Shown here: piece after piece, positions 10,976-22,989 of the stretch | Numbering within the stretch: the stretch's first letter is position 1 | How the letters are laid out: every line of letters begins with the position of its first letter | Source: Diploptera punctata | Lineage: Eukaryota > Arthropoda > Insecta > Blattodea > Blaberidae | DNA length: 64,000 nucleotides | Reading direction: 5' to 3' | NCBI GenBank assembly: GCA_030220185.1 | Contig: JASPKZ010000420.1 | Coordinates: 974,501-1,038,500, forward strand | Made by a program: the position numbers and the translations under genes | Notes under the pieces: generated by a model | What the model was told of the DNA's origin: nothing | The model's database searches: none | What the model saw: the letters and a program-made list of their open reading frames with translations, nothing else

Positions 10976-11810
10976 TTACTTACTCACTGGCACTATCGAA
11001 CCCGTAGGTTCATGGCCGCACGGACATGAGCTCTCCATACATACATGTCCTGAGCTAATGCTTTCCAATCATTCCCTGTATAATCTACTTCCCTCAAATC
11101 ATAGTTAATGTTGTTCTCCCACCTCATTCTTGGTCTACCAACTGGGCGTTTTCCTACAAGAAGTTTCCATGCACGTCTTTAATTCCCCATACGCACAACA
11201 TGTCCTGCCCATAGCAGTCTACGGGACTTAACTTTTTTTAATATATCTGGCTTCCTATAAAGACCATGTAGTTCATTGTTATGTAGTCTTCTACATTCAC
11301 CTATCTGTTCATCTCTTTTTGGTCCAAAAATTTTCCTCCGATTGAGGGTCTTTCCACTTTTCAGCGGTTGCCCTTTTTACCAGCCGGCTGCGGCCCTTCA
11401 CATCCACATGTGTCAATCACAGAGGTAGATGATCAACAGGTAGTGTAGGGGTGACATGTGGTTAGCATGTCGAGTCCCCCAGCCGTTATAGCTGGTTCCT
11501 CAACCTGGAGCCGCTACTTATTGTAGCTACCCAATTGCCTCACGATGCCGGTTCCATACTGGCCGAAATACCATGAGAAAATATCTACCCCCATGGAGAC
11601 TCGAACCAGCGCAAGTCCCATAGCTCTGCGCCAAGGCTTCCTACCTTAACCGCTCGGCTACGGCGCGGGACAATTTTCCTAAGAACTTTATTCTCAAATA
11701 CTCGTAATCTCCTTTCCTCCCTTAAAGTAAGAGTCCATGTTTCGCACCCATATAATATAACTGGTAGAATAATAGTTTTATTTATTTTCAGCTTAACGTT
11801 TTTTGAAAGG
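10976..11810 (-). mobile_element. RTE-like family A 3' end, split by a SINE
   Basis: Minus-strand family A: the tail (AGTAAGTAATA side) and the CGGCCATGAACCTACGGGTT end lie at 10,976, and homology continues up to 11,337. It resumes after the SINE at 11,681 and stops at 11,810 against an (ATT)n tract. It covers only the C-terminal coding part (RMRWENN, WKALAQ-type block) and the 3' UTR. 5'-truncated and non-functional. Confidence 0.8.
11338..11671 (-). mobile_element. SINE S1 inserted in the family A copy, 9-bp TSD
   Basis: A full-length S1 on the minus strand: the head reads GCCGTAGCCGAGCGGTTAAGG and GCTGGTTCGAGTCTCCATGG. AATTTTCCT is present at both junctions (11,329-11,337 and 11,672-11,680) and once at the same point in uninterrupted family A copies. 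The SINE therefore inserted after the LINE fragment did. Confidence 0.9.

Positions 11811-11889
<79 letters not shown>
11811..11889. repeat. (ATT)n microsatellite
   Basis: A near-perfect run of about 26 ATT units next to the truncated 5' end of a family A copy. Confidence 0.95.
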
Positions 11890-11890
<1 letters not shown>

Positions 11891-11904
11891 TGTTATGTTT
11901 ATTT

Positions 11905-12185
11905 ATAGAACTGCGTTATTGTAACAATTGAAGTCCCCATTGGGAATATATTTTCTATTGGAATTTTTGCCAGTATATGACTGCTGCCCACCCAGAACTG
12001 TAGTGGTTCCAGGTTCAGACGAACAGCTGTAACAGCTGGAGGACCCAGTATGCTAAACACATATCACCTCTACACTGGCTAGATGATAGTTCATTTCTAT
12101 CATTAACACACATGGATGCGAAGCCAGCAGTCAGCTGGTAAGCCAAGGTTCTTCTAGACCTTTCGCGCAATGGAGTTTGAAGCAA
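11905..12185 (+). mobile_element. SINE S1, degenerate head
   Basis: The body blocks CAGCTGTAACAGCTGGAGGA, CATATCACCTCTACACTGGC and GGTAAGCCAAGGTTCTTCTA match S1. The head before TCCCCATTGGGAAT is eroded, and the A box is not readable. Confidence 0.65.
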
Positions 12186-12216
12186 TAGTAGTATCATTAC
12201 ACAATAACAAAACAAT

Positions 12217-12217
12217 A

Positions 12218-12262
<45 letters not shown>
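12217..12262. repeat. (TTA)n microsatellite
   Basis: A TTA run directly outside the 3' tail of the next family A copy. Confidence 0.9.
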
Positions 12263-12265
<3 letters not shown>

Positions 12266-12287
12266 GTACTATTATTACCAGTACTAT

Positions 12288-14525
12288 TACTTACTTACTT
12301 ACTTACTTACTCACTGGCACTATCGAACCCGTAGGTTCATGGCCGCACGGACATAAGCTCTCCATACATCCCTATCCTGAGCTAATGCTTTCCAATCATT
12401 CCCCGTATAATCTACTTCCCTCAAATCATAGTTAATGTTGTTCTCCCACCTCATTCTTGGTCTACCAACTGGGCGTTTTCCTTCTGGCTTTCCTACAAGA
12501 AGTTTCCATGCACGTCTTTCATTCCCCATACGCGCAACATGTCCTGCCCATCGCAGTCTACGGGACTTAACTGTTCTTATTATATCTGGCTTCCTATAAA
12601 CACCATGTAGTTCATTGTTATGTAGTCTTCTCCATTCACCTGTCTGTTCATCTCTCTTTGGTCCAAAAATTTTCCTAAGTACTTTATTCTCAAATACCTG
12701 TAATCTCCTTTCCTCCCTTAAAGTAAGAGTCCATGTTTCGCACCCATATAATATAACTGGTAGAATAATAGTTTTATATATTTTCAGCTTAACGTTTTTT
12801 GAAAGGAGTTAGGACATCAAAAGTCTCTGCAATGCATAATAGCATGCATTTCCAGAATTGAGCCTATGTTTAATTTCTTTGTGCATCTCATTCCTATTTG
12901 TGATTATTGTTCCTAGGTATTTGAATTCAGCCAATTCCTCAAAATTTCCCTCATTTGTCATTAGCTGTCCATTTCCATTGTTTAATTAATTTCTACGTGT
13001 AACCATATATTTAGTTTTACTGATATTTACTTCCAGTCCTAATTTCTTTGTGTTACTCAATAGTGTGTGCGTGTTGTCCTTTAGTATCTCCTCGCTATCG
13101 GCCAATAATACTACATCATCATCATAAACTAACAGATTATTAACGCCATTCAGTTGTAAGCCTTCCTCATTCTCTAAAGATTTAATGGCATGCTCTAGTA
13201 CAAAATTAAATAGTAGAGGAGATAGTGCATCTCCTTGCTTCAACCCATTCTGGATTTCAAAAGTGTCTGAAAACTGTTTGCCTACACGCACCCTACTCGT
13301 TGAGCCATTTAGACACATTCGTATAAGTCTAACTAACTTTTTAGGAATTCCGAACTCCAGCAGGATACTATATAACTTCTCCCTCTTAATTGAATCATAT
13401 GATTTTTGGAAGTCTACGTATAGTTGATGTACAGTACCATTATATTCCCATTTCTTTTCTAAGATCTGTCTTATACTAAAAATCTGATCTGTTGTAGACC
13501 TGTTTCTTCTAAATGCACATTGATGATCTCCTAGAATGTCATCAATATAGGGAGTAAGTCTGCTTAGTAATATATTTGTTAGAATTTTGTACGAAGTTGA
13601 AAGTAATGAGATGCACCTATAGTTGTTGCAATCAGTTTTATCTCCTTTCTTATAAATTGGTACGATAATTGATTCCTTCCATTCATCTGGAAGAGCTTCT
13701 TTTTCCCAAATCATACTAAGCAAACAGCGTATCTTGTCCATCAATTTTTCTCCCCCTGATTTTATCAGTTCTGCTAGGATCTCATCTGAACCTGATGCTT
13801 TATACATCTTCAATTTTTCAATTGCAATTTCAACCTCTAATGCACTTGGCTCTGCGACTAGCATTTCTGCTGTCTGTAACTTATCCTCCTCGATGTCCTG
13901 TTCTGTATGTACATTTAATAGCTGATTAAAATAACTTTTTCATCTATTTAATATACTCTTGGAATCTGCAATCATATCCCCATTTTCATTCCGAATTATG
14001 TTTGTTCTAGCCTGAAACCCTTTCTTCTCTATACTAATTCCCTGATATAATTCTCTAATGTTCCTATTTTTTGCATTCATTTCAAGATCATTAATCTTCT
14101 CTCTCAAATATTCCCTCTTTTTACTCTTTAGTAACTTGGTGGTTTCCCGTCTAACACTACCCAATTGCTCTAAATTTACCTCATTTGGCTCGTGTAACAA
14201 TTTCATTTTTGCTAGCTTTCTTTTCTTTACAATGTCGGCACATTCCTCATCAAACCATTTCTTGTTTTGCCTCTTTTTTAAACAACCAATGCTTTCTGAT
14301 GCTGACAATTTAATAGTATCTCTTATAGCCTCCCATTCTTTATTTATATCAGTTTCTTCTTCATTGCCACATTGTCATCTGAAGATTCCAGTACTTCAAA
14401 TCTATTAGCAATTTTGATTTGGTATTCTTGCCGCATTTCATCATTTTTCAAGTTTTTTAATTCATATTTTACAGAATCATCTTTAGCGTTTGTTCCTCTC
14501 ATAAGCGATAGCCGTTGTCTGATTT
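12288..14525 (-). mobile_element. RTE-like family A LINE, 5'-truncated, 2.2 kb
   Basis: On the minus strand it begins within the endonuclease (CAGACAACGGCTATCGC) and runs to the (AGTA)n tail at 12,288. The frame 14,308-13,940 holds the linker. The frame 13,864-12,986 (292 codons) holds reverse transcriptase: SGSDEILAELIKSGG, VPIYKKGDKTDCNNYR, FRRNRSTTDQIF, NGLKQGDALSPLLFNF. The C-terminus lies at 12,529-12,320 (KRPVGRPRMRWENN). The catalytic box reads VYDDDVVLLAD where sister copies have VYADD, so the second catalytic motif is mutated. A frame break near 13,925 separates the linker from the RT. Confidence 0.9.
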
Positions 14526-14544
14526 ATCTTCTTTATATTATATC

Positions 14545-14700
14545 CAAATGGCAACGGACAGAATTGTACGTGTGGCAAGGAATAATCTACCAGCAGTCGG
14601 GAAAAATATCTCCAGGAAGATGGAAGAGGAGATAGAGGAACTCGTAATTTCTGGAAGGAACAGGCTGTGAGACTTGTACAATAACAATAATAGTAATAAT
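14545..14700 (+). mobile_element. Possible LINE C-terminal relic with (TAA)n end
   Basis: The bases encode DRIVRVARN, then PGRWKRR with a stop, similar in style to the PGRRxRGRPR end of LINE proteins, followed by AATAATAGTAATAATAATAA. Too short and eroded to place in a family. Confidence 0.3.
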
Positions 14701-14720
14701 AATAAATATTATTATTGTTA

Positions 14721-14725
<5 letters not shown>

Positions 14726-14768
<43 letters not shown>

Positions 14769-14769
14769 C
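14726..14769. repeat. (ATT)n microsatellite
   Basis: A perfect ATT run. Confidence 0.9.
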
Positions 14770-14770
14770 A

Positions 14771-16154
14771 TTTTATTTCGGAATTTATCCAGAATACAAT
14801 AGTTTTCCGTCGGCCTCAAGAAATTCTTGGACTTCGACTGAAAATCAACTAAAAAATATAATCTTCAGAAATGAGTTTTCTCAGATATGTAGCTGTAATT
14901 ACTTTATAAGATAAAACAATATAACAAAGAATATCCTGAATATCCTCCTATGTATGTCCCACTTCTTCTCCCACCATCCATTTACTGTAACCTTGTTTAG
15001 GTCTTCACTTTTTCCTTGTTTTCCATCTATTTTCCATTCTAAAATCTTCTTAGGAATTCTATCAGATGAGATCTCTTGAGATTTCCGCCCTGTGTTATTA
15101 CTTGTTACTATTATTCCTATACAGTAAGAGGTCCTTATTCACGGTTCCGTTAATCGCGTTTTATTATTCGCGGGTTAAGAAATTGCGACACAGTTCCTCG
15201 TATTCGCGGCAAAAAAGTATTTATTCGTGGATTCAGTTGATATCTTAGAAGAATTAGGTATAATTTATTAACAGCAACATTTTTTTACTGCAGGCACGTA
15301 CCAAGACAGCTTTTACGAAGAGTGATTCAAACGAAATGGTCAAATAAATATCAAACTAAAATAAACCATTTTGTCACTGAGCCGAAAGTTCGTTGTTAAA
15401 AACAGCCACCGCCGTATTTCACGTGCCGCTATGTCCATTGATAAATGTCGGCCTCGCCTTAATCGGCGTTTTATAGTTTCAACTGCGCTGTGTGCAGTTA
15501 TTTCTGTATGCGTTACCCCAAGAATAACTCCGTTTCTTCGATATAACCTGTTTATATATGTGCCTTCCTTTCCCGAACTCGTTCTTTCCCAACCTCTTCC
15601 TTACGTCAGAAGCGTCTGCGCAATGGATTTGATGCATGTGATGTAATTCCTCGACACGTAAAGCCAAGGGACAATCACAGTCTGGTAGTCTTCCTTCAGG
15701 GTTTAAGTTCTTCGATACGGCGAGGGTCCCAGAGTTATGGGTCTCTCTGTCATCAAGTCCATTGCATCGTTTATGTTTTGTATGAAGATGCCATGCAGAA
15801 ACAACCCTTGTTTTGGAATGAATGGCAAGATGTATGTTATGGTATGAATTACTTTATTATACATTATTTATTATAAAAGTCAGGGACTTAAAAGACTGCA
15901 AAAGTATGCATTATTATTTGTTTATTTTAATTATCATTTTCCATTATTGATTTGCATTAATTTTTTTGGCTGAATATGCGAGAATTTTATTTATGAGAAT
16001 GCTTTTTTGTGTTATTTTCCTTGGATGTGATGTATCTTCTTTATTATTTTATTTAAAATTAAGTTTTATTTCATTTTTATTTATTTGAGTTCGTGGGACT
16101 TTGCCTCTGCACAGCAGCTTATTAATTTTGTTTATATTTAATGTATTATATGTT
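14771..16154. other. Unassigned stretch; possible pogo/Tigger-type end at 15,120
   Basis: TA then CAGTAAGAGGTCCTTATTCA, with later ATTCGCGGGTTAAG and TATTCGCGGCAAAA blocks, resembles the ends of pogo/Tigger-like elements. A GC-richer island at 15,400-15,670 has open frames on both strands (91 and 62 codons) with no family that I recognise. No other feature is supported. Confidence 0.25.
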
Positions 16155-16347
16155 CTGACGGCACTATGTCCCTGGGATCAACTCAACCTCTAACGGAAAT
16201 GAGTACCAGACGCTTATTCTGGGGGTAAAGCCGGCCGTCACACAGGGCTGACAATCCGGCTGACATCAAGTGCCGATTGTCAAGAAAAAATGGGAGCCTT
16301 AACCTCCTACTACCCCAAGAGCCTCCTGAAGCCTGTAGTGGGATCAC
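16155..16347 (+). mobile_element. SINE S3, 5'-truncated
   Basis: It matches the S3 body: CTCTAACGGAAATGAGTACC, GGGGGTAAAG, GGGCTGACAATCCGGCTGAC, CTTAACCTCCTACTACCCCA, ending GCCTGTAGTGGGATCAC. Full copies at 42.6 and 43.9 kb carry a tRNA-like head that is missing here. Confidence 0.75.
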
Positions 16348-16800
16348 AAAAAAAATATTATAACGATCCATATTTTGTTGAAAATATAGTTACGTCTATT
16401 TTTCATGCTGACTTTTGATTTGTATTGTAGAACACCACTTGAACCTCAGTATAACTTAGTACAGTACGATAGTTAAATATTCACCATGCTTACGGCTCAT
16501 GATTACGAATTGTACGCTCAGCTTAGATTATCTAAGGGTAATTGTTTCTAGAATACGTTGACAAATTATTTGTGTCTAGTAGATTGCCAACTTAGAGTAA
16601 TAAAACATGTCCGTGAACAGGGCCCAGCCACGGATACTCTGCTAGGGATATATAAGGTTAATATATTTGCTCCTTGGTTCTCATTAGATACGCGATCTAC
16701 TATATTATGTCATGCTAATGGATATTTGTTGTATACGCTATAGTATTTGTGTACATGTAGGCCTACTCGAGCTATGTATTATTGTAGTATTCACAGGAGC

Positions 16801-16867
<67 letters not shown>
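16801..16867. repeat. (TAA)n microsatellite
   Basis: A perfect run of about 22 TAA units. Confidence 0.95.
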
Positions 16868-16868
<1 letters not shown>

Positions 16869-17158
16869 TAAAATAATAACTTGTCATTCGTTGCAATTTT
16901 TGATTGGATAACACGTGTCTCTTCGTCTTTATTCCCAATTTATAGTGTCGAGTTAAAGGAAACAAAAATTAGTTTTGGAACGCAAAAAAATAGTGTTGCC
17001 GCTTAGAATAAAAATAGAAATGCCTCACCATTTAGGCCTACTCCATGGCCAGGTGTTTCCATCCATATCACACTGTTTCAATGTTAATTAATCAACTACA
17101 CGATTCGTCAAGAAATTCGGAAACATAATAAGGAATTCTGTTAATAATTTTTTTTAAA

Positions 17159-17945
17159 ACCCGACGAAGCTTGTCCCAAGCCATGTTGAAAAAGGGAAAG
17201 CGGGTGGAGTACCAACCTCGTTAAAAAACCAGGTTTCAGTACGCTCGGCTGATAGTACCCTGTGAGAGCCCCTGCTGCCTAGGGTTACAGGTACTGCTGC
17301 CTTGTAGTTTGATGTTGGTTCATCAAAGGCTAGAGGAAGACAACTTTGTGATAAAAAAATCACTCGATCCTTCAGGTTATAGGTTGATGTGTGGGCCAGT
17401 TCCTCGCTCATCGTAAAAAAATATAAAATGCCAATTAACCGAATCTTAAGCCTCGGAAACAATGGATTTATGGTAAACGAACAAGCAGCCTAAGGAAAAT
17501 GAAGTAAGTATAATGTTATACGGATCGGAAGTTTGGACAATGACACACCAACATGCCAACAGAATAACTGCAGTTGAAATGTTTTTTTTTTTTTGGAGAA
17601 GAGCTGCCAGAACTGGAAATAATAAGAAATACCGATATTAGAAAATGAATTAATGCAGAAAGAAGTATAATGGATGATACTGAACATAGAAGGCGAAAAT
17701 GGTATGGACACTTAAGAAGAATGCAGGATGGAAGACTACCAAAGGCCGTCTATGAATGGAAAATTGAAAGAAGGAAAAGAAAAGGAAGACTAAGGATAAC
17801 CTGGAAGAATAACATTCAAAATGTAATGAGGAAATTTGGTGTAACGGATGAAGACACAGAGGACAGAGAACGATGGAGAACGTTAATTAAGGGAAATTTG
17901 TGAATGTTTGTAGCAAACTGATAGTCTATAAGTCTGTAGTCATTT
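17159..17945 (+). mobile_element. LINE-B-like element, 5' region joined to a C-terminus
   Basis: 17,159-17,432 matches the LINE-B 5' region (CTTGTCCCAAGCC, CCAACCTCGTTAAAAAACCAGG, GTGTGGGCCAGTTCC, TATAAAATGC). After about 30 bases comes the end of a LINE protein in the same orientation: LYGSEVWTMT, WRRAART, then an intact 77-codon stretch (17,670-17,903) with KWYGHLRRMQDGRLPK, KRKGRLRITWKNN and RERWRTLI before TGA. Endonuclease and most of the RT are absent, so this is an internal-deletion derivative or two adjacent fragments. Confidence 0.6.
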
Positions 17946-18054
17946 GTGTATTTTTTTTAATACTCATGTTAATTACTAAGATTGGTTGGAGAAAACCCTC
18001 AATTATGAGGAAAAATCCTCAACATAAATTAATGAAGAAATTGTTTAAAAATTG

Positions 18055-18679
18055 TCATAACTAATGCCACGAGTGGTTTCCAAATTATCAATAAATTCAC
18101 GACTCACGAAATGAGGAGTGAATTTATCTTGAGAATTTGGAAATCAAGAGTGGCATTTGTTAGGACTATTTAACGAATACAATAAAGCTGTTTACTCACA
18201 AATCATTGTTTAACTATAGTTATTTTAAAATATTTATATATTTAATGTAAACGGCGATGTTTGAAAACAAATCAGAAATGTGAGGTTATGTTCATTCACT
18301 GCTGCTTGATCATATTATGTATTGCCAAATAAGATCGCAATATTGTAAGAGTGCGCCCAAGTGGAGAAATAATGAAACACATCAAACTATACATCAAAAT
18401 CAACATGGGTTATTCATTTATTTTTTTAGTAAACAACACAGTAAAAGCAAGAAATATTTTCATTATTTGCTATATTCAATGTATTTGTTGGAGAAAAATA
18501 ATGCTTTGACGTATTCAGAACATTAAAAAGGAGGAGCTTTCTTTATCACAAAAGCAGGAGCTGATGAAGAGAAATTGATATAGAGCGAGGTGAAACACGA
18601 CTGTCATTGGTTTGTAAAACATAATTCATTGAAACGTGATTGGTCATGGACTACCATTTGCGACATGAGTTAAATAGTC
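18055..18679 (+). mobile_element. Family H element, complete single copy
   Basis: It begins TC then ATAACTAATGCCACGAG, an imperfect hairpin of about 110 bp (arms meet at CACGACTCACGAAATGAG). Next come GGACTATTTAACGAA, a non-coding body (TTTATATATTTAATGTAAAC, AAAAAGGAGGAGCTTTC, CGTGATTGGTCATGG) and the end GAGTTAAATAG followed by TC. Order and ends match the copies at 38.2 and 48.2 kb. No protein is encoded. See the 26-28 kb cluster for the expanded form. Confidence 0.75.
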
Positions 18680-19280
18680 TCATTAAATTGATTTCATTTT
18701 GATAATTTTTATTTGGAATCTTGGAATGTATCCACTATATACCCATACAAACTACCATTCCATATTCACTGATTCTGTATTCACGCCATTTTACGGAACA
18801 TATCACCCGAGTATAATGAGCTTTTACTGTAATTAGTAACTAAGATGAGGGGTCAAAATTCTTGACAGGTTCTTGAGGATAAACTGTTATACATTTCTCT
18901 GGCCGTTACCCAACACAATCACTAGCAGGGAAATAACAATGTTGTAATAGCTCTGGGATGGTGTAATCGCACGTCTTTAGGTGGTATAGTGACATTTTCA
19001 AAAGTAATCAGAGCGTGTAGTGTCATGACAAAAATGAGATTCTATTACCCCAGTTTCTCTCTTCGTTAATGTGGCTTTCAACATTACAACTTTCTACACG
19101 CGACCAAAAATAACTTCCACACGTAAGAACTGTTTCAAAAGTAAACTGAAGAACCAGCAGAAAAGGGTTCACTTGAATCTTTAAACATAGGCCTACCTCA
19201 ACACATAACAAACCTTATTAGATTTCCCTTGAATAGTATTCCGTCTTAGAATTTTATTTATCTATATATAGGCCTATTGG
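18680..19280. other. Unassigned; possible pogo-like right end at ~18,832
   Basis: CTTTTACTG followed by TA, preceded by GTATTCACGCCATTTTACGG, resembles the inverse of a pogo/Tigger-type end. Nothing else was recognised. Confidence 0.2.
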
Positions 19281-20095
19281 AGGAGAAAATGTTCAAGCAA
19301 TGGAATTCCTATTTCAAACAACAAAACTTTATACAACTTACATTTAGCAGATGATCAATTGTTAATTGCACAAGATTATGAAGATTTAGAATATATGACT
19401 AGAAAATTAATAGAAGAATATGAAAAATGGGGATTAAATTTGAACATGAAAAAAAATATTTATCAATTGGTGAACCAGAACAAAATTTAGTTTTGGAGTC
19501 TGGAGGAACAATAAAATCTTGTAATGAGATCAGATATTTAGGAATAAAAATAAATAAAAATGGGAGTTATGAAGAGGAAATAAGAAATAGAAATAATAAA
19601 GGAAAATTTGCAATTGCTTGCCTCAATGGAATATTGTTGGATAAAAATATAAGTAATAAAAATAAAATGAATATATATCATACAATTGTTAAAAGCATAA
19701 TTAGTTATGGAACAGATCTTTGGCCATTAACAACAAAAACAAATAAGTATCATTTGGCAACGGAAATGGATTTTATACGAAGGGCAGCAAGAATTTCAAG
19801 ATGAGAAAAAATTAGGAACTCAGTTATAAGGGAGAAAATTAAGATTAAATACACTATTTTAGATTATATTAAAACTCAGCAATTAAGATGGTACGGACAT
19901 GTCCAGCGAATGGAAGAGGATCGACTGCCAAAATTTGTTTATGGAATGGAAACCCGAGGGAAGATCTAAAACCTCCTGGAGTCAGGGAATATGTTTATAC
20001 ATGAAGGAGAAACATCTACAACCAGGAGATTGGATGGACCGACAAAATTGGCTATTAGGAATCGCACGATGTCAAAGACATTAATCAACCGATGA
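19281..20095 (+). mobile_element. LINE B-related reverse-transcriptase 3' half
   Basis: It starts inside RT with GIPISNNKTLYNLHLADDQ: the catalytic box is LADDQ where LINE B has FADDQ. An inserted A near 19,450 shifts the frame. The frame 19,427-19,804 continues with SCNEIRYLGIKINKNG, IISYGTDLWPLT and MDFIRRAARISR, then LRWYGHVQRMEEDRLPK. It is the same family type as 7,448-10,619. 5'-truncated and frameshifted. Confidence 0.75.
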
Positions 20096-20519
20096 TCTAT
20101 CCATCTATATATAGGCCTTCCCGTACATCTCCTTGTGGGATAAGAGTGCTCCCTGTCGAGAATCACTTAACCAAGCTAACTTAGTTACTCTTATATCCCT
20201 ACATATGTCAATGGATGACAACTCTTTAGACATCTAGAAGGCAACTTAAGTATTACTTGGATGAGAATGGCTGATTAAATGTTGTTCCAAGACTCTAATG
20301 TAGGCTTGAGGTTCTTTTGCGAGTCCAAAAATCTCCAGACTCCGAACACCTGGCTTAAAGTCCCTCCCGGAACACTCCACGTTTAGATTTTTCCCACTAA
20401 ATAATCCATTGATCCGGCCAGTTTGATCCCGCGAAAGTCGAGAAAAGAGGAAAGAATTTACGGTAATCTCTAGACCATCGGGACCTTACATAGGCCTATA
20501 TCTAACCCAAACTGTTTTT

Positions 20520-20825
20520 ATGATAATGCACTTAATATACTTAATAATATACTAGGGACAAGTGCCATATTCAAGATATAACCAAATTTATTATAGATAG
20601 ACGAAAATATTGGAAAGGTCATATAGAAAGAATGAAAGACAACCAACTTGCAAAAAAGAGCTAAAGAAGGTAGACCAATGGATGGGAGAAGAACAAGACG
20701 AAGACCAACCAAGAGATGGATAGACAGTGGAGGCACAACCAATACGTCTTCCTCCAAGAAGTGATTTTTGAAATAAACAGGATGAAAATCCTACTAATGA
20801 TGAATAGGAAGAAGAAGATAAAGAA
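20520..20825 (+). mobile_element. LINE C-terminal fragment, (GAA)n tail
   Basis: It encodes RRKYWKGHIERMKDNQLAKK, then GRPMDGRRTRRRPTKRWIDS, the basic C-terminal signature of FADDQ-type LINEs, followed by AGGAAGAAGAAGATAAAGAAGG as a tail. Frame breaks are present. 5'-truncated. Confidence 0.6.
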
Positions 20826-21438
20826 GGCATTGATATAGCCTACAATGAGAGAGAATCACACGATTTCAACTTTTAATTTTGCTTAACATATCTCAACATA
20901 GGACATCTGGATACTTCACATCATATACCACCTTCACTTCCTATAGCCTAACTGAATTCCTTACCACAGAAGATCGGGTCCAGCCGGAACTTGGAGTCAT
21001 TTCAAATTTAATCTGTATTTACTTTTCTTTGGTCTTAAAATTACCTAATATACGCTTAACGTGCATGTATTAATTCGCGTTTGTTATTAATCTTCTTCTT
21101 CTTCTTCACGGATTGAACAGCAAAATTTCTTTCCAGTCTTATACAGAAAACTGATGTCTCCATTGTGCTCTTGGCCGTCCCATACATCTATATCGCTCCG
21201 GCTTATATGTATATACAGTTATTACTGTTTTGTTATACGTTCTTGATCCATTATTTGAATGTGTCCGATTTTATTTGTATTCTTTGATTCTGTCTGAAAG
21301 CTGAATGTGTTAAGCTCATTCCTAACATATTTGTTATTTTTATCTTGTAAAGTAAATCCAGCCACATATTTCAGAAAACTCATTTCTGCAGATTCTATTT
21401 TTTTAGTTGATTTTTAGTCAAAGTCTCAATTTTAGGAG

Positions 21439-21534
21439 CCATGAACAGCCATAACCATGAACAGCCATAACCATGAACAGCCATAACCATGAACAGCCAT
21501 AACCATGAACAGCCATAACCATGAACAGCCATAA
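21439..21534. repeat. 16-bp minisatellite, six exact units
   Basis: CCATGAACAGCCATAA is repeated six times without a mismatch (96 bp), so the array is young or recently homogenised. The minus-strand translation gives a GYGCSWLWLFMVMAVH-type repeat that is probably meaningless. Confidence 0.95.
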
Positions 21535-21842
21535 CCTTGTAAAATTCGAATTGTTCCTTTCCTCATGGGTTTAAAACAATTTCTAATTCTTCCACACATG
21601 TATCTGGATTTATTCAATTTATTTGGACATATTTTTATTGTAATTTTGAACATATCCTAGGTACATCAAATGGTTTACTTAAACTATTATTCTGTTCCCT
21701 ATACATATTTTTGCACGTAGCAGAGAAGACCCTTTGAATGATATATTTTTTATTTTATTTACAGATATTTCCATACCATATTATTTTGAGATATATAACG
21801 TATGCATAGTATATTGTAATTTATCTTAAATGTTATTATCAC

Positions 21843-21893
<51 letters not shown>

Positions 21894-22334
21894 TATTATT
21901 ATAAGTATTATTATTATTATTATTAATTATTTCCATCATTATTATAGACTGCGATGGGCGGATATGTGGCACGAAATCATGATACTATTGTAGGAACATC
22001 AGATATTCCTGGAAATCCTATCGCGGTAATATAAAGCTTCTCCCACAATCGGCTTGCAGTATACAGAAACATTTTCACCGACATAAATGCCCAACCTAAC
22101 TAGCGTTCTACCAGGAGTAATGTGCTATATGCACAGCGCGGAACAACGTGGCTCATCCCGTGTCATTAGTTCATAGTTCGGCTATACAAGGTCAGGGTTT
22201 AAGATACCTTGTTCAACCGAGTGTGTGTATACACAATTGATCTACCGTACTCATTTCAATACACAGTTTAAGTTACCTAAACACCGTGTAGACAGGGCCA
22301 TGTAGTTTAACCCCATACGGATCATAATGTAACG
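21535..22334. other. Unassigned, with a (TTA)n tract at ~21,848-21,930
   Basis: No coding or repeat family was recognised apart from the ATT/TTA microsatellite. The stretch 21,950-22,330 is less AT-rich but shows no splice-bounded frame that I can defend. Confidence 0.25.
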
Positions 22335-22974
22335 AACTATCTCACTGGCACTATCGAACCCGTAGGTTCATGGCCGCGCGAACATAAGCTCTCTATATAC
22401 CCTATCCTGAGCCAATGTTTTCCAATCATCCCGTGTATAATCTACTTCCCTCAAATGATAGTTAATGTTATTCTCCCACATTCTTGGTCTACCAACTGGG
22501 CGTTTTCCCTCTCGTTTTCCTACAAGAAGTTTCCATGCTAGTCTTTCATTCCCCATTCGTGCCACATGTCCTGCCCATCGCGTCTACGAGATTTAACTGT
22601 TCTCATTATATCTGGATTCCTATAAAGACCATGCAATTCACTGTTATGCAGTCTTCTCCATTCACCTGTTTGTTCATCTCTCTTTGGTCCAACAATTTTC
22701 CTAAGAACTTTATTCTCAAATACTTGTAATCTCCTTTTCTCCCTTAAAGTAAAAAGTCCATGTTTCGCATCCATATTATATAACTGGTAGAATAATAGTT
22801 TTATATATTTTCAGTTTAACATTTTTGAGAGTTGGGAAGTCAAGAGTCTCTGTAATGCATAATAGCATGTATTTCCAGAATTGAGCCTATGTTTAATTTC
22901 CTTATGCATCTCATTCCTGTTTGTGATTATTGTTCCTAGGTATTTTAATTCAGCTACTTCCTCAAAGTTTCCCT
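22335..22974 (-). mobile_element. RTE-like family A 3' end
   Basis: Minus-strand family A from the CACTGGCACTATCGAACCCG end to the C-terminal RT coding (EVAELKYLGTIITN-type block) at 22,974. Several small deletions (for example one base in each RPRMWENN block) break the frame. 5'-truncated. Confidence 0.85.
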
Positions 22975-22989
22975 GATCGGATCACTCGA

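Noticed and set aside
13185..13427. Recurring ~80-codon frame MACSSTKLNSRGD... in several places
   Set aside because: It is the antisense of the family A RT domain and repeats only because the LINE does.
15371..15667. Coding exon in the GC-richer island
   Set aside because: Frames on both strands overlap, neither has a motif or convincing splice sites; left unassigned.
21432..21653. Trp/Met-rich 73-codon protein
   Set aside because: It is the translation of the 16-bp minisatellite.
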